A stretch of 64,000 bases of DNA. It comes from Phaeodactylum tricornutum CCAP 1055/1. Its lineage: Eukaryota; Bacillariophyta; Bacillariophyceae; Surirellales; Neidiaceae. The notes beneath the pieces are model-generated. The model was not told the origin of the DNA. It saw only the letters and a list, made by a program, of their open reading frames with translations, and searched no databases. Positions 33,212-44,510 of this stretch are shown piece by piece. The stretch covers positions 66,435 through 130,434 of the forward strand of contig NC_011680.1 in NCBI RefSeq assembly GCF_000150955.2, in the 5' to 3' direction. The number at the start of each line of letters is the position of its first letter. The stretch's first letter is position 1. Both the position numbers and the translations under genes were made by a program.

Positions 33212-33513
33212 GAAGTTTCTGGGGTTTTGATCCTTCTCGTGTTTTTGGTGCGAAGCACATGTGTATTGCGGGGTTGATAGCGCAAGGCTGCGGTTACTCT
33301 CTTCTTGCGCAGGACAATGCAGATAACTTAGGATCGTAAAAAACACTATGCACTATGCAAATCTTATTTTAACCCGAGTGGAAAAGAAGGAGCTGTATTA
33401 CGTTAATGTCTAGGGCGTGAACAGGCTGTAGGAAACTGCTTCGGTATATATGCCTGCAGATGAATTGACCCTTGGGGGGAAAAGGTTACAAATACGAATG
33501 ACTTGCTTGTGTG
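33212..33513. other. 3' region between H3 and the convergent GOST gene
   Basis: 302 bp. I looked for the metazoan-type histone stem-loop just after the H3 stop and did not see it, so the transcript is presumably polyadenylated. Nothing else recognised. Confidence 0.4.
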
Positions 33514-35226
33514 CTATGCCGCTTCCGAGTCGTCGATTCGAAACCGGTCATCGTGATCATTATCATGGTAACCGTTGCTTTTCCCTGACGGTTCCTCATC
33601 ATCGTCATCGTCTAACGCTGATGGGACAACCCCTGTTAATTCTAGTTCGTGTGTATCTTCTCCGTCATTCCCTTCGCCCGTAGCTGAGAGCTCCATGACG
33701 TAGGCGTACTCCTTCGCACTGGGGTTGGGCCGCCACAAAAAAGCTACCCCCGCCAGCACGTAAAAGTAATTGATCTCAGTTGCGGCATCTACTGACCACT
33801 CATGCTCTTCCCGAATGATTCCGTTTTCATCGTACGTATCAACCAAGGAGAAAACAACCCAGATGGTAGCAAACAGTATTGAAAACAAAAAAATGCACCG
33901 CAAACGCAAGTACCGCATCAATTTGCGACTTTGATTCATACTTTGTAAGTATTCCATGGTGTTATTGAGGGCATCAAGAATCCAGAGAATGAAAATGACA
34001 TCGACAGCCGCAACAACAAATGTCAATATCGTCACAACATCAAAGAGCTCAACTTCCGCATCATAGGATAGCGTTTCCATGTCTTCAATGGCGAAGACCA
34101 GCATGAGATCGCGAGAGACAGAAACACCAACATACGCAGCGGTTAGAACAATGATTGTCCTCAAAGCCGAGCCTAACGAATCACGCACAACTCCCCAGCC
34201 AAGCGCTACCATGATGATCAGTGCTCGACTGAGTCCGCGTTTGACGACTCCCAGAATTATACCAATGTACATGGCCAAGTTCATCCGATATCCGTCAACG
34301 TTCCAGACAAAGTAGTCGCCAGTGCGGAAGAACATTTCCAGTAAACCGAGTACAGTTGTCATGAGGATCCATTTCTCAATGGCAATTCTTGATTCTTCGT
34401 TCACGTGCATGAGATAGCCGTACCAAAGTAACAGAATAAGGTACATACCCGTCAAGATGGCGTAGAAATTCATAAATCCGTAGAGTTCTCCCGGTAGATA
34501 GCCGTGCACAGACTTCCACACAGTTTTGCCACGCGCAACAATCTGTCGTCCGCCTTCGTTGCAGTTGGCGAAAACCACTACAAACTGACCGGAATTTGCC
34601 TCGTTAATCTGACCAAACCGAAGATGTTTACTCATCGGTCCGTGAGGGGGGACGTTTACAAATTTGTATGCCCCAGTAAACGAAGTCGAGTTGATAATGA
34701 GTTTGCCGCTATTGTGACTTTCACAAAGCCCAGCGGCAACAGCTTCGGTAGAGCAGCACCATCGCAAGTTTCCATCCGGTAGACGCCCTCCTATTCCTTG
34801 CTCGGTCCAATCGCAGCCCGATCGACTATTCGCACATTTTTGGGGTAGCCCAATGACGGCCATATCTACCGTCGTTAGACCTTCCTCGACACCTCCGTCC
34901 AATCCACGTGCGCTCAAGTCTCGTCGGTTTCCACCGTCTGCACCAGTATCGTCGGGTGCGTTCGAATTGTCGTCGTTGTCGTCGTCATTGAGAGGCGAAT
35001 CGTCGTTGGTGCCGACGTCGACGGGGGTGAAATTTTCGGAAACCGCCGTAAAGACCAGCGCGGATAGATCTATATAGCCGGGACCCCGCAAGTATCCGTC
35101 GGTAAAGTGGATAGAGTCTTCGGTCGGTTCCAGCAGAAACTCCATGTCCCGGATCTCGGCGCGAGCAAGGCCCACGCCCAACACCGCAAGGCTGAGTCCC
35201 TGAGCAAGGCCACCCGAAAGTTTCAT
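33514..35226 (-). CDS. GOST-family seven-transmembrane protein (GPR107/GPR108/TMEM87-like)
   Basis: 570 residues from MKLSGGLAQG; an upstream non-ATG extension is ignored. A signal peptide (to about ARAE) leads a luminal region of about 230 residues with several Cys and N-glycosylation sites, an acidic Asn/Asp stretch, and a beta-rich part. Seven hydrophobic segments follow from about residue 250, starting GELYGFMNFYAILTGMYLILLL. The conserved C-terminal family motif FLWRPNPSAKEYAY follows the last segment. The tail is very acidic. These proteins (Pfam Lung_7-TM_R) have a GOLD-like domain and act in Golgi-endosome trafficking. Ligand and exact role here are unknown. Divergent from POLD1 across a 615-bp region. 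Confidence 0.85.
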   Translation of the reverse strand: MKLSGGLAQGLSLAVLGVGLARAEIRDMEFLLEPTEDSIHFTDGYLRGPGYIDLSALVFTAVSENFTPVDVGTNDDSPLNDDDNDDNSNAPDDTGADGGNRRDLSARGLDGGVEEGLTTVDMAVIGLPQKCANSRSGCDWTEQGIGGRLPDGNLRWCCSTEAVAAGLCESHNSGKLIINSTSFTGAYKFVNVPPHGPMSKHLRFGQINEANSGQFVVVFANCNEGGRQIVARGKTVWKSVHGYLPGELYGFMNFYAILTGMYLILLLWYGYLMHVNEESRIAIEKWILMTTVLGLLEMFFRTGDYFVWNVDGYRMNLAMYIGIILGVVKRGLSRALIIMVALGWGVVRDSLGSALRTIIVLTAAYVGVSVSRDLMLVFAIEDMETLSYDAEVELFDVVTILTFVVAAVDVIFILWILDALNNTMEYLQSMNQSRKLMRYLRLRCIFLFSILFATIWVVFSLVDTYDENGIIREEHEWSVDAATEINYFYVLAGVAFLWRPNPSAKEYAYVMELSATGEGNDGEDTHELELTGVVPSALDDDDDEEPSGKSNGYHDNDHDDRFRIDDSEAA

Positions 35227-35841
35227 CCTTGACTGTCCCTTCAACAAAGTACTTCTGGAGTGACACGAATACAGAGAATACGACTATGCCAGAAGATCGT
35301 GGTGGAATTCAGATTCTTCGTGTGGAGAGGACAACGATTTGTTGTTGTTGGTTCGTGTGACTCTTTCGGGGTGTGTGACCTTGAACGACTTGCTGGTGTT
35401 GTTGTTTGTGTTGTTGTTAGATGTGACTTGACTACGAGTGAGTCGAGCACGGTACGGTACGCTGAGGTCTTTGTGGCGTGGGGTCATTTATGGTTTTTGA
35501 TTTCGGCGCGCGCACTTCGAAAGAACTCGAACCCTTTTTCATTGGGTAGGAGTAGGTAGTAGGGGTGAAGTATGGGGACTGCATTGCACTAGACTGGACT
35601 ACGCCGGCCCGCAATGCGCGCCATTGGCATTGCCGCCGAGCCGAGCCGAGCTGACCCCTCAGCCTGAGATTCTGGTCCGGATCAACAGAACTTTCCGTCA
35701 ATCCATAGCTAACAGTCAGTGTAACTTGTAACTGTAAACCTCAACCATTGGTGAACAGTGGCAGAAGGGCACCGACTTTTACTCCATCCAATACAAAAGT
35801 TGGATTAACGCGACAAGCTATAAATTAGTCGGAACAACACC
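35227..35841. other. Divergent promoter region between GOST gene and POLD1
   Basis: 615 bp with no gene. It contains a GTT/TTG-rich patch around 35338-35420 (repeated TTGTTGTT and TGTTGTTG) and a CCGAGCCGAGCC repeat near 35637. It must hold the start sites of both flanking genes. Confidence 0.5.
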
Positions 35842-38800
35842 ATGTCTCCAATCAAGCGAGCACTTACGAAAGACTTCACGGATGAAGCCTGGTGTGTTCG
35901 ACCCAAACGTTTGCGGGGTGGCGGTGTCGATGGCGGGGCCTTTTACGAGCATATGATTGACGACGATCAGCTTTTTGACGATGACGACAACAACGTTGGG
36001 ATTGAAGAAGAAATTCCGGCAGAGATTCTGGCGCAACAAGCACAGGTTGTTAGTACAGTTGCGGCGAAGGACCAGCAGCGTTGGAAACGAGCCCGTCTAC
36101 CGGACGACCTGAGCAACCAAACGGATCTGAACCTACAGTGGCTCGACATGGATGTTGTTTCGGGTAAACCCTTACCAGCTAATCCCAACCGCACCAAGCC
36201 TTTAGTGGGACGTCGAGAAGGACAAGTTCCGATCTTGCGCGGATTTGGTGTGGACGAACGGGGACACTCTATTGCTGTTTTTGTTCACGGCTTTACCCCT
36301 TGTACGTTACCGAATTCCGAAAGGACAGACGGCGTGTCCATCCGGCGCACAAGGCATCCAAGTACTCTCACTCACAATCACTTCTATTATTGCTGGCAGA
36401 CGCCTACTTTGCTTTGGAAAATGGCTACGAACTGACGAATCTGGCCGAGCTGAGTGCGATACGGCAAACTCTTACGGCGCGACTAGCTGCTGCCGCCCGC
36501 GGCGGTACGGCAACACACGCCGAAGTCCTCGGCATTGAATACATTACCGATCACAAGTCGATTATGGGTTACGAAACGCCGCACACCAAATTTTTGAAAA
36601 TCTACGTGTCCTTGCCCGGCCTGGTGCCGACGCTGAAACGCATCATGGAAGACGGAATCGATCTGCCGGGCATCACGCGCACCGGTGGAACGAGTACGGG
36701 TCTACCACCCACATATGCGGCCTTTGAAGCGAATGTTCCGTTCGTCCTGCGTTTCATGGTGGATCGAAAACTTTCGGGGGCTGGCTGGCTGACCTTGCCG
36801 TCGGACACCTACCAGATTCGGGAGATTCCACGGAAGGAAACCCATTGTCAGGTACGTACTCCGTAGCTGCGTTACTACTCGATCGGCGTATGCGTCGTTC
36901 TCACAGGTTCTTTGTTTCCTACAGATCGAAGTCGACATTTCGTACGACGATATTACTCCACGACCATCGGAAGGCGAATGGAACAAGATTGCCCCGTTGC
37001 GAATTCTTTCGGTCGATATAGAATGTCAAGGCCGAAAGGGCCACTTTCCGGAAGCAGAAAAAGATCCTGTCATCCAGATTGCCAACACGATCTCGCTGTA
37101 CGGTCAAGATAAACCCATTGTGCAGAACGTCTTTACACTCAAAGGCTGCTTGCCCATTGTTGGGGCTCAGGTTATTTGTTCCGACGAAGAGGAAGACATG
37201 CTCATGAAGTGGCGAGCATTTCTCGAGGCTGCTGATCCTGACATTATCACGGGTTACAACGTTCAAAATTTCGACATTCCCTATCTCTTGGACCGTGCGG
37301 ACTCTTTATCGAAAGGTAGCAGTCATAGAAAGGCGGTGCTTTCCGGTTTCGCCCAGTGGGGACGTGTGCGCAACACGAAGGCCAAAATGCGCGACACCAT
37401 GTTTCAATCGTCCGCCTACGGCAAACGCGCCAACGTGGAAACTACCATTGACGGACGAGTTATCTTTGACATGCTTCCTTACATGCAGCGTAACCATAAG
37501 CTGAGCTCGTACTCATTGAATTCGGTATGCGCAGAATATCTTGGCCAACAGAAGGAAGACGTTCATCACTCCATTATTTCTGACCTTCAAAACGGCAGCG
37601 ACGAAGATCGCCATCGGCTGGCTGTTTACTGTTTGAAGGATGCTTTGCTACCACAACGACTCATGGACAAGTTGAGTGTCTTGGTAAACTATATCGAGAT
37701 GGCTCGAGTAACGGGGGTTCCCATGTCGTTTTTGATCTCACGAGGCCAGCAAATCAAGGTCTTTTCGATGATTCTACGCAAATGCCGACACGAGAAACTT
37801 CTCGTTCCTACCCTGAGGAAGAGCGGCAACGCCAATGCAGATGTTGGGTACGAAGGAGCTACTGTCCTGGATCCCATCAAGAACTACTACGAAGTACCGA
37901 TAGCCACATTGGACTTTGCATCCCTGTATCCATCAATCATGCAAGCATACAACCTCTGTTATTCGACTTTGGTCAATCCTGCCGATGTAGGCAAGCTCGA
38001 CCCAGACATCTACAGGAAAAGCGAAAACGGTAACGTATTTGTTCATTCTAGTGTCAAGAAGGGTATTCTACCAACAATTCTCGAGGAATTGCTGAGCGCT
38101 CGTAAGCGAGCTAAAAAAGACATGAAGAATGCTCCCACAGATTTCGATCGAGCGGTACAAAATGGTCGCCAGCTAGCGTTAAAGGTGTCTGCCAACTCTG
38201 TATACGGTTTCACGGGTGCTACTGTCGGACAACTCCCGTGTCTCCCAATTGCATCATCGGTTACATCGTATGGACGCCAACTGTTGGAAAAGACCAAAAC
38301 CTTTGTTGAGGAGAAATACACGAAGTCAAATGGCTATGACCACGACGCCCAGGTCGTATACGGGGACACAGATAGCGTAATGGTAAAGTTTGGTCCAGCA
38401 ACGGTCGCGGAAACGTTTCCATTGGCGATCGAAGCTGCTGAAAAAGCTTCCGAGATTTTTCCGAGTCCAATTCTTTGTACGCTTTATCTGTGCTACAGCT
38501 TAACTTGGATTCAACTTTCTCTCACACATGCTTTGCTTTCTGGACTAACAGTGGAGTTTGAAAAGGTTTATTTTCCTTACCTCCTCATGAACAAAAAACG
38601 CTACGCTGGTCTGATGTGGACAGAAATTGAGAAGTACGACAAGTTGGACACAAAGGGATTGGAAGTGGTGCGTCGAGACAACTGTCAGCTGGTCCGTGAA
38701 GTTATTCAGACGTCATTAAACAAGATATTGATCGATCAAAATGTTCAAGGGGCTATCGAGTACGTCAAGTCTCAGATCTCCGATTTACTACAAAACAAGA

Positions 38801-39516
38801 TGGACATTTCACGTCTGGTCATTACAAAATCTCTCAATAAAGGGGCTGAATATGCTCTTGGTCTCGGTGGGAAGAAAGACGATTACAAAGTCAAGCAGGC
38901 TCATGTAGAGCTTGCCGCGCGAATGAAAAAACGGGATGCCGGATCAGCGCCACAACTTGGTGATCGTGTTCCATACATAATTATCACGGGTGCCAAAGGA
39001 GCTGCGAATTTCGAAAAGGCTGAAGATCCTATCTACGTACTGGAAAACAATCTACCAATAGATTGCAAGTGGTACTTGACAAACCAGCTGTCGAAGCCGT
39101 TGACTCGTATCTTCGAACCTATCATTTCAGATGTTGATAAATCCTTACTCCAGGGAGATCACACTCGCAAGATCTTTATTCCAACTCCAAGCGCCAGGAA
39201 AGGTAGCTTAATGATGTTCGCCAAGAAGGTAGCACAATGTATTGGCTGCAAGGCAAGCGTGGATGGTAAGAAAGGCTACTTGTGCAAACACTGCGTAAAT
39301 CGAGAAGATGCAATCTATTTGGAGAAGTTAGAAATTTTGCGTGAAGCCGAACTTCGCTACAATGATTTGTGGGCAGCTGCGCAGCGTATCCATGGTACTG
39401 TGCATTCGGACATTATTTGTACGGGAGACGGTTGCAGTTGTCAGTTTTACCGTCGAAAGAAAGTTCAAGCTGATATACGCCTTGCTCAAGACGTCCTTGA
39501 CAAGTTTGCTTCTTGA
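35842..39516 (+). CDS. POLD1: DNA polymerase delta catalytic subunit
   Basis: Four exons (35842-36301, 36400-36851, 36925-38476, 38552-39516) with GTACGT-type introns of 98, 73 and 75 bp, giving 1142 residues. The third intron is a multiple of three and open; removing it restores SPILLEFEKVYFPYLL as in other POLD1. Exonuclease motifs are DIE (335-337), GYNVQNFDIPYLL (about 414) and YCLKDA. Polymerase motifs are A DFASLYPSIM (about 635), B RQLALKVSANSVYGFTG (about 719) and C YGDTDSV (783). CysA zinc ligands C1051, C1054, C1066 and C1069 are present. CysB, which holds a 4Fe-4S cluster in yeast and human, has Ala1098 and Ile1101 in place of its first two cysteines. The enzyme performs lagging-strand synthesis with proofreading in the nucleus. 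Confidence 0.96.
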
Positions 39517-39625
39517 GCACTTTGATCGATAGCGCTAGTAACTAAAGCCGACACCATGACGAATTGGCACTCGGTATCCAAGATCGTATTTAAGAAATCA
39601 TAACAGTATTTTTTACGCGCCATGA

Positions 39626-41058
39626 TTATGGACTGGGAGGTTCTTCGTTTGATAGATTGTCTTCAATCGCCGGGAACCGATTATTGCCACATGCGGCGCT
39701 ACACCTGCAGCGTTCAGTGCAGTCCGACTTTGTGGCAAAGCAGTCGCAGTACTTTTGAAGACATCTGCTCATATATGGCAAGATTTGAGAGTTGTACAGG
39801 CTACAGCATTTAGGTGTATCCCTTCTGACTTACCGATTCTTTTTGCAAGCACATCCTTCACCAGTCTTTTTCTTTGGACGGGATTCAAAGGCGTCAATGC
39901 GCCGTAACAAGATTTCAGAAACAGCTTCCTGTCGCTTGCCCCCGGTCTCGTTGAATTCCCTCAAATTGTAGCAATCGATGCATTTGCAAATGTCTGGATC
40001 GCAAAATGATCCCTTCTGAAAACAGGTGCAATACAGCTTCAGACAGTGCGTGTTCTTGCACTTGCAAGGCTTTACTGTTTTGGGAACCTGCTCAAACAAT
40101 CGTCGACTACGGATTGCGATTCCCGTGTTCTCGGTAGCAGCATGGGCAATCGCGTCGGCACATGTAAATGGCCTCTGTCGCTTCTCTTTCTGGATATCTG
40201 TAGACAAGATCGAATCTCGTTTGCTCAAGAGTCTGCTATTTGACGTGGGCCGACTAGCGCTATGATTCTCGGAGATCTCGACGAAGGTTTGAAATTCTTG
40301 GTGAGAAAGAGAGGGTGTTAAATCTAACAAAGAAGCAGCTGTAATTGACTGTATTTGATGTTCTAGGTGGAAGTCATCAGCGCTGCGCGCATAGTCAGCG
40401 CACTGGAGAAGTGTGCTGTCGATTCCAAGACTCGACGCGGACATTGATTCTGAAACGGGCAACAGAATAGCTAATGTGCTCGAGGAGTCGTTTCCTCTAT
40501 CACTTGTGGAGAAGCACCCATGTATTGGCGTCGAGAACATGGATTGGCCAATCAAAGGATGACCCGTGCTTGTCATGGATGCGTTGGTTGGGGAGCCAAA
40601 GCCAAGAGAGTGGAGAGAAGCGTTTGCTCGCAAAACGGAGGGCAAAGGAAGTTCACTGCCAAACCCCGATGGAAAATTGCTCGTTTGCAGAAGAGGAGTC
40701 GGCATTGGAGCACCAGGAAAGCTTGAGTAGGAGGAAATATTCTGTCCGGGTTGAACCGGGGCTCTATTTATAGCCTCACATCCATTTCCAAGATGACGCA
40801 AGAGCTTTGATCTCTAACAAAAAATAGCATCAATGAGTATTCGGCAAGAGACCATGTTTCGCTCCTCCAGTATACTTTACTGCGAGTTCGAGTTTCGTCG
40901 CACCTTACTGACAACTGAACCATGTGTACATTCTGGATTCAGATTTAACCGCTTCTTACCTTTTCTTCGTCGTTGTCTCTACTGTCTACCGATCCATGCT
41001 TCACCAGCACACTTGCGTACGGCGGAAGTCCTTTCGTTGGGCCCATGGTCGCCTTCAT
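39626..41058 (-). CDS. CXC (tesmin/TSO1/LIN54-type) DNA-binding protein
   Basis: Three exons on the minus strand: 40960-41058, 39834-40813 and 39626-39764, with 146- and 69-bp GT-AG introns, giving 405 residues. The N-terminal two thirds are Ser-rich and low in structure. The C terminus has two cysteine-rich CXC repeats separated by a conserved linker: CKCKNTHCLKLYCTCFQKGS and, across the last intron, CACKKNRCLQKYCDCF. Each holds the DNA-contacting Tyr of the family (KLYC, KYC). CRC-domain proteins bind CHR-like TTYGAA motifs and regulate cell-cycle genes within DREAM/MuvB-type complexes or development. The spliced second CXC is strong support for the model. The target genes are unknown. Start chosen at MKATMGPTKGLPP because it is the only ATG that splices in frame. 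Confidence 0.88.
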
Positions 41059-41395
41059 CCTTTTCAAGACAAATACAACCGACCATCCCTATTTCATCGA
41101 GAAAGGAAAAAATGAAACCCGGAAAGGTATCTAAGTTTTGGCGCGGATCTGTCACAATCATTAAAAATTTAGGAGCAGTGCTATGATACACTCTCTATCG
41201 TGATATACAGCGACAACTAGTCTTACCAATCGTACCGATATAGTCTATCGGCACAAGGAAACAGGCACAACCCTGACGATCTGGAGTGTTCTATGCGTTT
41301 TGATGCTACCCTGTAAATATAGTATACAGATCGCATTGTACCGTTGTTTGCCGCATTTGACGAATGAGGGAAAACTACTCCGAGCCATCAACGAA
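41059..41395. other. Intergenic region between CXC gene and TMEM234
   Basis: 337 bp separating two minus-strand genes: promoter side of the CXC gene and 3' end of TMEM234. No feature recognised. Confidence 0.4.
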
Positions 41396-41854
41396 CTAGA
41401 GTTCAGATCGGATGTTCATCAGGTCGGACACTGGGTGTCGGGAACTCTCGGGACCTTCCCTAGTGACGACGCAAAGAGTCACTCCGATGACAACAAATGC
41501 CGCTCCGACGATAGTTTGAAAGGGTTTATGTATTTGCTCGCCGATAGAATAGCTCGTCACGATCGAGAACACCAACGCCAGGGCATTGCAGATTGGAACC
41601 GCAAGCGAAATATCTGAATTTGCCAAAGTGAAATAGTACAGCAAGCTTCCAGCCTGATTGAGCACGTAAGGAATCCAAACGTGAAAGTTACGGAACTTTG
41701 TCAGTGATGCAACAGCTGACGAAGGCTCCGATGACGACGGAATCAGCGATTCGTCACGACTAGACTCTGAATACCCCTTCCGAAGCAGTGGATTCGTGCA
41801 GCCCCAGAGAATGCTCACCGCTAAAAGCGATACGACTTCAAATACTGAAAGCAT
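41396..41854 (-). CDS. TMEM234: TMEM234 homologue, small EamA-like membrane protein
   Basis: 152 residues, single exon, about the usual length (human about 164). Four hydrophobic segments; the first contains the family signature LWGCTNPLLRKG. The others include WIPYVLNQAGSLLYYFTLA, ISLAVPICNALALVFSIVT and the terminal TIVGAAFVVIGVTLCVV. It is related to half of a drug/metabolite-type transporter (DMT superfamily). Substrate and location are unknown; a homodimer would be expected for a four-helix DMT protein. Divergent from ISU1 over 335 bp. Confidence 0.88.
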   Translation of the reverse strand: MLSVFEVVSLLAVSILWGCTNPLLRKGYSESSRDESLIPSSSEPSSAVASLTKFRNFHVWIPYVLNQAGSLLYYFTLANSDISLAVPICNALALVFSIVTSYSIGEQIHKPFQTIVGAAFVVIGVTLCVVTREGPESSRHPVSDLMNIRSEL

Positions 41855-42189
41855 TCGAAAAGGTTACTTGATACATCCAGTACGTGTTTCCATTTGGACA
41901 ACTTCTTGCGTGCTGCTAGACACTGTGACCAGCAGCCTTTGTCAACATCATTTTATGGGGGAAATTTTCACAGATGGATCACGTTTATGGAATCTGGAAC
42001 TACGATCAAGTATGCTTGATTTCGTCGATAGAAATCCCTGTAGAATTCTACACAGAATTTCTACCAAAGAATCCTTCTGTCGACATGATGTCGTCAGCAC
42101 ACGACCGAAACAGTATTAGACACGCACTCGCGATGACATGGAGCGCTTCATAAACCACACCGAGCTGTCAATTTTCTTACACGATCAAT
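41855..42189. promoter_or_regulatory. Divergent promoter region, TMEM234 / ISU1
   Basis: 335 bp between two divergent start codons, so it must hold both promoters. I cannot point to a specific element. Confidence 0.4.
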
Positions 42190-42877
42190 ATGTTATCTTT
42201 TGCGACCAGAACAGCTTCCCGTTCTCTTGCTGCCCACAGCGTTGCGAATCCATTGACGGCCTTGAGTCGAAGAGGATACCACGAGAATATTGTTGAACAC
42301 TATGAGAATCCGCGAAATGTTGGTTCATTAGACAAGAACGATGAGTCCGTTGGCACGGTACGTAACTGAGCACGCTCTTTCGAACTTTTTTGGTATTGCT
42401 GCGCTCTGTGCAGTGTCTACTGATGTGTTACACAGTAAAGTGCCAATAGCTGAGATAGAAAGTGAGATGATAATTTGCATATGTGGAATCGATTTATTTT
42501 TTTCACCTGCAGAGCACACACAACTGACCACTTTCGTTGCTTTTTTCCCGTTATTTTTGAAGGGTCTCGTCGGTGCACCTGCCTGTGGGGATGTGATGAA
42601 ACTTCAGATCAAGGTGGACGAAAACGGAATGATCACGGAATCGAAGTTTAAGACCTTTGGATGCGGTTCTGCGATCGCTAGCTCCTCAGTCGCCACGGAG
42701 TGGGTGAAAGGAAAGACGGTTGATGATATTCTTGCGATTCAGAATGCTGATATCGCTGCTCACCTTAAGCTTCCTCCTGTAAAGCTTCATTGTAGTATGC
42801 TAGCCGAGGATGCTATCAAGGCCGCTGTTGCCGACTGGAAAGTAAAACAGTCGTCAAAGAAGCAAGAGGCTGCTTGA
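42190..42877 (+). CDS. ISU1: Iron-sulfur cluster assembly scaffold ISU1/ISCU
   Basis: Two exons (42190-42357, 42563-42877) around a 205-bp GT-AG intron give 160 residues. A mitochondrial presequence rich in Ser, Arg and Ala (to about residue 30, ending SRRGYH) precedes the IscU fold. The three cluster-ligand cysteines are in GAPACGDVMK, FGCGSAIASSS and LPPVKLHCSMLAEDA. The LPPVK motif binds the HscA/mtHsp70 chaperone. It assembles 2Fe-2S clusters on sulfur from the NFS1-ISD11 complex in the matrix. Splicing is required because the first frame closes two codons into the intron. Confidence 0.97.
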
Positions 42878-42928
42878 GGAAAACGATATCCCGGAATGGT
42901 TCGACCACTTCATTTTCTACATTGATCT

Positions 42929-43375
42929 ACACAATGCTTCGATTCTACTGCTGTATCGAATGATTCGACGATATCTTGACAGTGAGTGAAAGGCCGATTT
43001 GTATGGTAGGATAAGCGTTTTGTTGCATCCACGATTCTTGCAGTTCATATCATTATGTAGTCCCCAATTGAAATAGTAATTGTAAGCTCATGAAGTTCAA
43101 ACAATCCTTGCATTTACTATAAATTGACTATATTTCTTGGTAGCACAATCACACAATGCTTCGACCCTACTGCTGTGTCGAAAGATTCTTACGTATCATG
43201 AAAGTTAGTCAAATGTCAATTTGTATGATGGTAAGCATTTCGTTGCCTCCACGCTTTTCGCAGTTCATATCTGAATGTAGTCTCAAACTCGAATAGAACT
43301 TGTAAGCTCATGAAGTTCAAACAACGCTTACATTGAATTGATTACAGCTCTTGGTGGCACAAGGCTTGTGTTTGC
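42929..43375 (+). repeat. Two tandem copies of a ~222-bp unit downstream of ISU1
   Basis: Unit 1 starts near 42931 and unit 2 near 43153, each with ACAATGCTTCGA. They share the blocks TACTGCTGT, CAATTTGTATG-like, GTTGCATCCACG-like, CAGTTCATATC and AGCTCATGAAGTTCAAACAA, at perhaps 75-80 percent identity. No protein is encoded. It lies between the convergent ends of ISU1 and MAD2, a 604-bp stretch with nothing else recognised. Confidence 0.75.
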
Positions 43376-43481
43376 TGTTGGACAAGCTACAACTTTTCAG
43401 CACAGCAATATACAAAAAATGAGGGACGATCCGACCTGCTAGATGGAGCTCAGACCCAAATGAGTCACCTTTGCTTATATT

Positions 43482-44209
43482 TTAAAGTTCCCATTCATCT
43501 GCCTCTTTGTAGGCAACCATGGATTCAATTTTATGAACGGATGTCGAGAAACTGCGCAACTTAACTTCAGCAGAGTTAAGAATGTAGCATGGATCCGAAT
43601 CCGCCCATTGCTCGTCTGCTTCGACGTCCTTGTCCGTGTAGACGAGCAAATCAAAAGTGCAAGGCTCCTGGAGAAGGGGTAAAAATGTCACGCTGGCCGT
43701 GACCTGACGAATAATGGCTTGAATTTCGTTGTGAATTTCCTTGGCCGTTTTGTTGCCAACCTTCTTTCCACCGCCCTTGTTTGGCTGGTCATTTTCGTTA
43801 TCCTGCTCAACTGTCACATTGAACTGCCAGCGTTCTAGCGTCTCCAAGCTATCGACTCCTTGGACAACCACCACAAGACGCTGTACGTGCCCGGCAAGAA
43901 GCCATTGAGTCACGTGTGTCTGGACGGTGCTCAAGTATCGTAACAGGCCTTCATCCGTTGTGGTCAAAACCGTCAAACCATGTTTGGACTCTCGCTTAAA
44001 GGTCTCTGGCATGTAAATTCCTGTAGAGAGTGAAACAAGGCTGAGGATGATCTATGATACATACCATGCCGAGCTAGCAGCCAATTATTCGGGTACCAAC
44101 CTCGTTGATACAGAATCGAATTAATCGCAGTAAAGAAAAAATCAGATACTATTTCGACGCTTCCCTTTAGGGTGATCTCAGTCTTGTTGGCCGTAGCCGT
44201 ACTAGTCAT
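43482..44209 (-). CDS. MAD2: Spindle assembly checkpoint protein MAD2
   Basis: Two exons (44101-44209, 43482-44020) around an 80-bp GT-AG intron, 215 residues. HORMA-domain hallmarks line up with human MAD2: ITLKGSVEIVSDFF, INSILYQRGIY, KHGLTVLTTTDEGL, LERWQFNVTV, IRQVTASVTFLPLL and CTFDLLVYTDKD. The C-terminal safety belt EVKLRSFSTSVHKIESMVAYK is complete. It inhibits APC/C-Cdc20 until kinetochores attach. An insert of about 12 residues, Gly/Lys/Asn rich (DQPNKGGGKKVG), lengthens a loop. Spliced residues QRGIY confirm the intron. Start at MTSTATANK (44209). Confidence 0.95.
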
Positions 44210-44510
44210 GATACGCAATGGGAAGGATCAATAATCTCGGTATTCTTCGCTTTTTTGCGCTGATAAACGAAGCATTCGTTTGTGTTTGTTCATGGTCGAT
44301 TTCAAGCGATGTTTGCCGTTGTCGTCCTTAAAGTTGGCGCGCGCGGGCACGTTTATATAGGAATGTGGAGTTTAGTATTCATTGTTGGAGGAATTTGAAT
44401 TTTCCATTTTTGTGACGTCTGCATTTGGGTGCCCGCGGCTTCGAAGTCCTGGAGACTGCACTCTTCATAACAACACGACGCGCACGTTTACCGTTTCCGT
44501 AACGTTGACC

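Noticed and set aside
33212-33300. Histone 3' stem-loop
   Set aside because: No hairpin with the conserved loop was seen after the H3 stop.
36245-36538. Apparent frameshift or extra frames near 36300 in POLD1
   Set aside because: A standard GT-AG intron (36302-36399) explains it, and splicing gives the conserved HGFTPYAYF stretch.
40026-40773. Plus-strand frames opposite the CXC gene
   Set aside because: They are antisense to a gene with two intact CXC repeats and consistent splice sites.
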